A stretch of DNA of 64,000 nucleotides from Toxotes chatareus (lineage: Eukaryota; Chordata; Actinopteri; Toxotidae), in the NCBI GenBank assembly GCA_016801885.1, contig JAFBJY010000240.1, positions 1 to 64,000 of the forward strand, in the 5' to 3' direction. Position numbers and translations under genes: made by a program. Shown piece by piece: positions 60,595 to 64,000 of this stretch. The number at the start of each line of letters is the position of its first letter. The first letter of the stretch is position 1. Under the pieces are notes generated by a model. The model made no database searches. It was not told the origin of the DNA and saw only the letters and a program-made list of their open reading frames with translations.

Positions 60595-60609
60595 AATAAA
60601 ATCTTTATT
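60595..60609. terminator. Two-way polyadenylation signal between convergent blocks
   Basis: AATAAAATCTTTATT reads as AATAAA on the plus strand (60,595-60,600) and as AATAAA on the minus strand (60,604-60,609). It sits between the last rightward gene (ends 60,534) and the last leftward gene (ends 60,627). Confidence 0.75.
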
Positions 60610-60626
60610 CATCAGCGTTCACGTGT

Positions 60627-61086
60627 CTACGGTACATTTTTTATCATGCATTTTACAAGAAAATAATAATAAACAGGATCATCTGCAACAATCTTTAAAC
60701 GTTTGTAAAGATAATCCACGGGCGTGCTGGCAGAGATAGTAAACGCAGTGTTGCCCGCAGGTAATGGACAGGGGGTGTTGAAGCTGTCAATTGTGGTACA
60801 AGATCTCTGTAGAACGGTCTTCCAAAAACTGCGAGATACTCGAAGGGTAATAATCAAAGTGTGGGGGCAGACCGTAAGAGTCGAAAAAGGTAGCCGCGCC
60901 GTTTTCTTCCAGAGTCAAAGCCAACCAGTGTTCTCCCGGCATGTGGGAGGGGTGTGTGTTGACGATAAAGTACGCGGGGGATCTGAACGACAAAGTGAGT
61001 GAGGGAAGCTGGTCCGAGGCCCACACGCCGCAAAATACATCCCCCAGCAGACGGTGCAAAAGATTTTCCAGCTGATGGTTATCCAT
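60627..61086 (-). pseudogene. Adenain-like cysteine protease (maturation protease), premature stop
   Basis: Would cleave virion proteins during maturation. From ATG at 61,086 the conserved N-terminal FCGVWASDQLP is followed by the catalytic His in GEHWLAL (residue 53) and Asp in FFDSYG (residue 69). After TGA at 60,789-60,787 (codon 100, context consistent with a CGA-to-TGA change) the same frame continues with Gln and the catalytic Cys motif CGQHCVYYL (Cys about residue 110). A further 1-nt shift near 60,690 restores a C-terminus ending at 60,627 (DDPVYYYFLV). The His-Asp-Cys order and spacing match the adenovirus protease family (C5). It starts 19 nt after the capsid gene stop on the same strand. 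Confidence 0.9.
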
Positions 61087-61105
61087 TTATTTTTTTTTCT
61101 TTTAG

Positions 61106-62415
61106 TTAATAATAATCCACCAACACCTGTCGTTTCGAGTTGATTTCCAGAATGGAATCGTAACAGGCGTACACAATCAGAGTGGTAGTGTGGGGTAGGG
61201 GAACTCTGAATCTCATCTCCAGTCTTAGATTCCCGTTGGAAATGGGGGACAACGCGTCGTTGTCTTCTCCCGGGTTGAGATTGAATACAAACAAAGAGTA
61301 ACTGTCGTTAAATTCTCGACGATCGATGCTCAGAGGTAAATCTTTGAGATGTCTCCCTGTGGCCATGAACACGTTGTAAAATTCTCTGACCGAAATCCCG
61401 TCATTAAATCGGGGTTGGAAAGCTTTGGCGGGAATCTGTTTGCCGTCCTGACAGAGGGCCAGATATTCCACGTCGTTGTGGATAAAATTGAAGGGCGACA
61501 GCTCTCTCGACCCTGTGAAGGCTTCGTGGTTTACCATGCCCAAAACCACGTATTTGGGCATAGCCCCGAGAAAGAGATTCTCCTGATTACATACCCTGGA
61601 ATTCTCTGGAATGGAGTAGGTTTTTACGTTGATGCGCGACAAGGGGGTAGCGCGTTACCCTTCAGTAAAGCCGCTGTGTGACCTAAGCGTACGGCCGGGG
61701 AAACGGTGACTTTTTTGACAAACAGAGAGGCCCCTAATATCTTCAAACGAAAATTGGAGTTGCGGGGCCCCATCAGGCAGAAAGAGTCGCTGGAGCGGTT
61801 CAGTTTAATTCTCATATCCACGTTGTTCAAAAGGAGCCTCTCACAGAAAAACAGGTCGCCGTGGAGAGGACCCATCAGGTGTACTTCTCTAGAATTGACC
61901 GTGAAGGCGGCTCTCTCATTCAGCCCTCTGTTAGGTCTGTTATTGATCACTATGGAGTCCATGGCTCCCCGCCGTATCTTTGTAAAAAAGACCCGCGCTA
62001 AATTGACTCTTGAGCGTGTCTCCTGAAAAGTTGAGCAGAGTTTCAATGATGGCTCTGTAAGGGTGTGTGGAGCTAGACTGAGAAATCAGTCGATCCCCCA
62101 GAGTCACGTCGCATTGGCTGAACATTGTATTCAGAGGATAATTCACAAGGCCCACCGGCGCATCATTCGCCAGGTTGGTACCGTCGACGTTGGTAATTTT
62201 CACGCCGCACGTGTAACAAAGTATCGTTGAGATCCAAATACTTTTCACCATCGCCTGGGATAAAAAACTCAATGGGGCCCCCCGTCGGTGATGGCGGAGA
62301 GAGGTGAAATTTCAGTGTACATCTTATCTTCGACAGACAGCTGGGTCATGGGGCTGAAAATAAATCCAGTTCCGCTTAGAGTGCATTCGGGAGATTTATG
62401 ATGTAAAAGAGCCAT
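61106..62415 (-). pseudogene. Probable major capsid protein (double jelly-roll, F54H12.2-like), broken
   Basis: Begins at 62,415 with MALLHHKSPEC, a start typical of the proteins often labelled F54H12.2-like in animal Polintons. It continues through ITDG (about 62,290), VKITNVDG, LVNYPLNTMFSQCDVTLG and RAIIETLLNF, VINNRPNRGLNERA, SREVHLMGPLHGDLFFCERLL, PKYVVLGMVNHEAFTG and NFIHNDVEYLALCQDG to REFYNVFMATGR and a stop at 61,106. Four frame changes (about 62,280 in a GGGGGGCCCC run, 62,215, 61,975 and 61,640) split it. About 435 residues fits a double jelly-roll shell protein; that assignment rests on family knowledge, as the fold cannot be seen directly. Gene order between protease and pX-like protein supports a virion role. 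Confidence 0.78.
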
Positions 62416-62445
62416 TTTAAAGGAATATTATTTTCCCCCTAGCGT

Positions 62446-62883
62446 TTAAAAGATGTCAGACTTTCTGGTAGACTTCCTTCCCTTACGCTTGCTTCTACCG
62501 AGTGAGTTTGTCTTTGAACCCTCACGCGCTTTTTTAGACGAGCTAAAAAACACGTTCTCCAGGCGGTCTCTTTTTCAATCTGCGCGATAACACGAAAATA
62601 CCGCCTGATCCCTCTTGCTTCTTGTGACCGGTTAATTTCTCCGTTGCCTGGCTGATCACATTCGATGCGATGTGGCTAGCGGTCGATTTAAGATGAGGTT
62701 TAGCGATGGCAAAACCTCTTTTGAGCAGAGGGACACGAAACGAAATAATTTGGAAAATATAGAACCTATACCGCGACCGTACATGACGGGTGCTCCGTAA
62801 AACCCAGGTAAGGCACCCCCGACTTGACTTTCATAATAGCCGACAAAGCGATGAGGATCTTCTCTCCAGCGTATCTGAGCCAT
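62446..62883 (-). pseudogene. pX/pVI-like basic virion protein, frame-shifted
   Basis: Starts at ATG 62,883 (MAQIRWREDP), then a Gly-rich segment GFYGAPVMYGRGIGSIFSKLF. After a frame change near 62,740 it continues with an amphipathic region PLLKRGFAIAKPHLKS. A second change near 62,590 precedes a Lys/Ser/Arg-rich C-terminus ending at TAA 62,446-62,448. The GRGIGSIF...LFR..LPLLK-type core recurs in Polintons/adintoviruses and has been compared with adenovirus membrane-lytic or core peptides; the specific role here is inference. About 146 codons. A TATA-like box lies 77 bp upstream. Confidence 0.68.
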
Positions 62884-62959
62884 GGCTTTTCTCTCGAAGC
62901 AGACCGTAGCCGCAGACTGTCCGATAGATACTGAACAAGGGCCTTATCAGGCGTCATAG

Positions 62960-62966
62960 TTATATA
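62960..62966 (-). promoter_or_regulatory. TATA-like box for the pX-like gene
   Basis: TATATAA on the minus strand (context CTCTATATAACTATG), about 77 bp upstream of ATG 62,883 and just after the end of the 254-codon gene at 62,999. The position suits an individual promoter for the pX-like gene. Confidence 0.5.
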
Positions 62967-62998
62967 GAGACGGTGCTCAACGTCGAAAGTTAGCCGGT

Positions 62999-63763
62999 TT
63001 AAAGTGTAGCTTGACGATGGTCTTTGCCGTAAACAAAGTTTACGTGTCTGTTGCGATCCGTTTTGATCTCGATGTGGATATTTTTGATGTACTTTTTTGA
63101 CACGGGTACGTAATGTACAGTATGATATCTGATGCTCACCGTATCGCCAAAATGCCCTTTGATGTTGACCACTCCCAGAAGCGGGGAGTAACTATCGCCC
63201 ACCGTTTGATACTGAACGAGGTCTGTGTAAACGTACAAGCTATTGAGCCCTGCGTCGAGATTGGCGGGGTAGGTGGCGGGACGGTTGGGTCCGAGAGTCC
63301 ACCATTCCTCCGGTTTTAGGCCTAGCATGTAACCCAAGCGAGTGGGGACGAGGATTCTGTGCCGGCCGTCTCCTTTGAAGTCAAAGCGTTTGGTCACGTT
63401 GTTGAAAGAAATGTCGGCGCCGGGGATGTGCTTTTTTAATGGCGGGACTATATGATCCAGGAGTTCTTTTGGACTGTCATAATATCCTCCCCTACCAAAT
63501 ATCACGTTTCTCACCGACCCTACTCTGTCAGGCGGTTCACCTTCTTTCAGTTTTGACAATACAAAATAAGACCCGACCGGAGATAAGTTATACCAGGTGT
63601 GGGGGTAAACGATTTCACAGAGACCTACGACCCAGTCTCCGCTCAGTTCGATGGATTTAGCCAGATCCGTCGTGTAACTAGAACTGGTGTTATTTTTAAA
63701 CATTTCCAGACTGGCGTTGGAAGGCAGGGTGACGTAAAACCCGTCTTGGTTTGAAGAGTCCAT
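62999..63763 (-). CDS. Probable minor capsid (penton-like) protein
   Basis: Intact 254-codon ORF. The N-terminus (FYVTLPSNASLEMF, NNTSSSYTTDL, GDWVVGLCEIVYPHTWYN) is highly characteristic of a conserved Polinton protein. Later blocks include GRGGYYDSPKELLDHI, FDFKGDGRHRILVP, LGYMLGL, LYVYTDLVQYQTVGDSYSPLL and a basic C-terminus with KKYIKNIHIEI. Size and beta-rich composition fit a single jelly-roll penton protein, and the gene sits with the other structural genes. I am confident it is a Polinton virion-type protein and less sure it is the penton rather than another structural component. It is the only long leftward gene with no break. The stop is 116 bp from the next gene's ATG. Confidence 0.72.
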   Translation of the reverse strand: MDSSNQDGFYVTLPSNASLEMFKNNTSSSYTTDLAKSIELSGDWVVGLCEIVYPHTWYNLSPVGSYFVLSKLKEGEPPDRVGSVRNVIFGRGGYYDSPKELLDHIVPPLKKHIPGADISFNNVTKRFDFKGDGRHRILVPTRLGYMLGLKPEEWWTLGPNRPATYPANLDAGLNSLYVYTDLVQYQTVGDSYSPLLGVVNIKGHFGDTVSIRYHTVHYVPVSKKYIKNIHIEIKTDRNRHVNFVYGKDHRQATL

Positions 63764-63831
63764 ACTGAGCGAGCGAAAGCGAGTGACTAGAGGAACGAAT
63801 AATGAAAGCCGCGGTCGCGAGGCACACAGAT

Positions 63832-64000
63832 TTAAATGTCTTTCAGATCCGAGGCTTTTTCCAACGTACTAAAACCTGTTTTACACCCCTGACGGTACGC
63901 CGTTTCAAAATTTCTTCCACTCTGTACGTTCTGTCTTTAGCCATTTTTACTTTCTGCAACTCTGCTTCGTAAAACAATCCCTGGATAGGTTCACCATCAT
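63832..64000 (-). pseudogene. Integrase C-terminus with chromo-like domain, partial and damaged
   Basis: Runs in from beyond the window edge. Minus-strand reading from 63,996 gives EPIQGLFYEAELQKV, then DRTYRVEEILKRR and QVLVRWK, the characteristic C-terminal chromo-like module of Polinton integrases (retroviral-type DDE, needed for insertion). In the current frame the protein ends at TGA 63,845-63,843. A canonical ending, ASDLKDI-stop, is present in another frame at 63,855-63,832. The usual WP..FNSW segment between RWK and this ending is missing, so a small deletion with a frame change has occurred near 63,856. The catalytic core is outside the window. Confidence 0.78.

Larger units (their letters stand above)
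52900..64000. mobile_element. Maverick/Polinton (adintovirus-like) element, left and central part
   Basis: Diagnosed by the co-occurrence of a protein-primed type B DNA polymerase, an FtsK/HerA-superfamily packaging ATPase, an adenain-like cysteine protease, a probable major and minor capsid protein and the C-terminus of a retroviral-type integrase. All lie within 11 kb in two convergent blocks. This is the standard Polinton/Maverick set, shared with adintoviruses (established knowledge). The right end, the rest of the integrase and the right terminal inverted repeat lie beyond 64,000. The left boundary is approximate. Most genes carry frame shifts or stops, so this is a decayed genomic copy, with the caveat that some indels may be sequencing error. 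Confidence 0.93.

Noticed and set aside
62766..62957. 63-codon minus-strand ORF overlapping the pX-like gene
   Set aside because: Different frame from the conserved MAQIRW start and lacks a family pattern; the conserved reading explains the DNA.
63764..63795. GAGCGAGCGAAAGCGAG near-palindrome between integrase and capsid genes, echoed near 53,812 and 58,500
   Set aside because: Short, low-complexity and not consistently placed relative to genes; probably chance.

Overview
This looks like vertebrate nuclear DNA, most likely from a teleost fish. I base that on several dispersed repeats typical of teleost genomes: an L2/SINE-like 3' end with a (GAAT)n tail, an RTE-like LINE with an (ATG)n tail, a repeat carrying a TTTATTTATATAGCGCC-type start, and a Gypsy-like solo LTR. 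I found no ordinary host gene. The window is repeats, damaged sequence, and one large virus-like transposon.

Layout. 1-2,130: readable DNA with a minus-strand LINE/SINE-type repeat (521-803) and a clean solo LTR with a 5-bp target duplication (1,277-1,764). 2,130-11,230 and 39,220-47,604: almost nothing but runs of identical bases, which I read as sequence or assembly artefact. Every ORF there is meaningless. 11,230-39,220: partly readable, with inflated G/C/A/T runs. It holds recognisable but damaged repeats (13.38, 15.74/22.99, 18.45, 24.5-27.3, 28.81/32.71, 37.47 and 38.04 kb) and no credible gene. 47,605-64,000: clean sequence with a 5'-truncated LINE (48.3-50.66 kb), a broken DDE-type transposase-like gene on the minus strand (51.2-52.6 kb), and the left and central part of a Maverick/Polinton (adintovirus-like) element from about 52.9 kb to the window edge.

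The Maverick/Polinton has two facing gene blocks. Rightward: a TATA-driven, multi-exon gene of unknown function (53.11-54.71 kb), protein-primed DNA polymerase B (54.72-58.72), packaging ATPase (58.74-59.43), a small basic protein with a hydrophobic tail (59.41-59.76) and a conserved Polinton-type protein (59.76-60.53). Leftward from the right edge: integrase C-terminus (63.83 to beyond 64.0), a 254-residue probable minor capsid protein (63.0-63.76), a pX/pVI-like basic protein (62.45-62.88), the probable major capsid protein (61.11-62.42) and an adenain-like protease (60.63-61.09). The blocks meet at 60.6 kb at an AATAAA signal read on both strands. Together these are the replication, integration, maturation, packaging and shell functions of a self-synthesising virus-like transposon.

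Most of its genes are broken by frame shifts, and two by stop codons that look like substitutions, so this copy is a decayed genomic resident. Some of the indels may instead be sequencing error, given the quality of the rest of the window. The most unusual part is the spliced upstream gene: its internal exons share the same phase, and one 66-bp exon with its introns has been duplicated in tandem.
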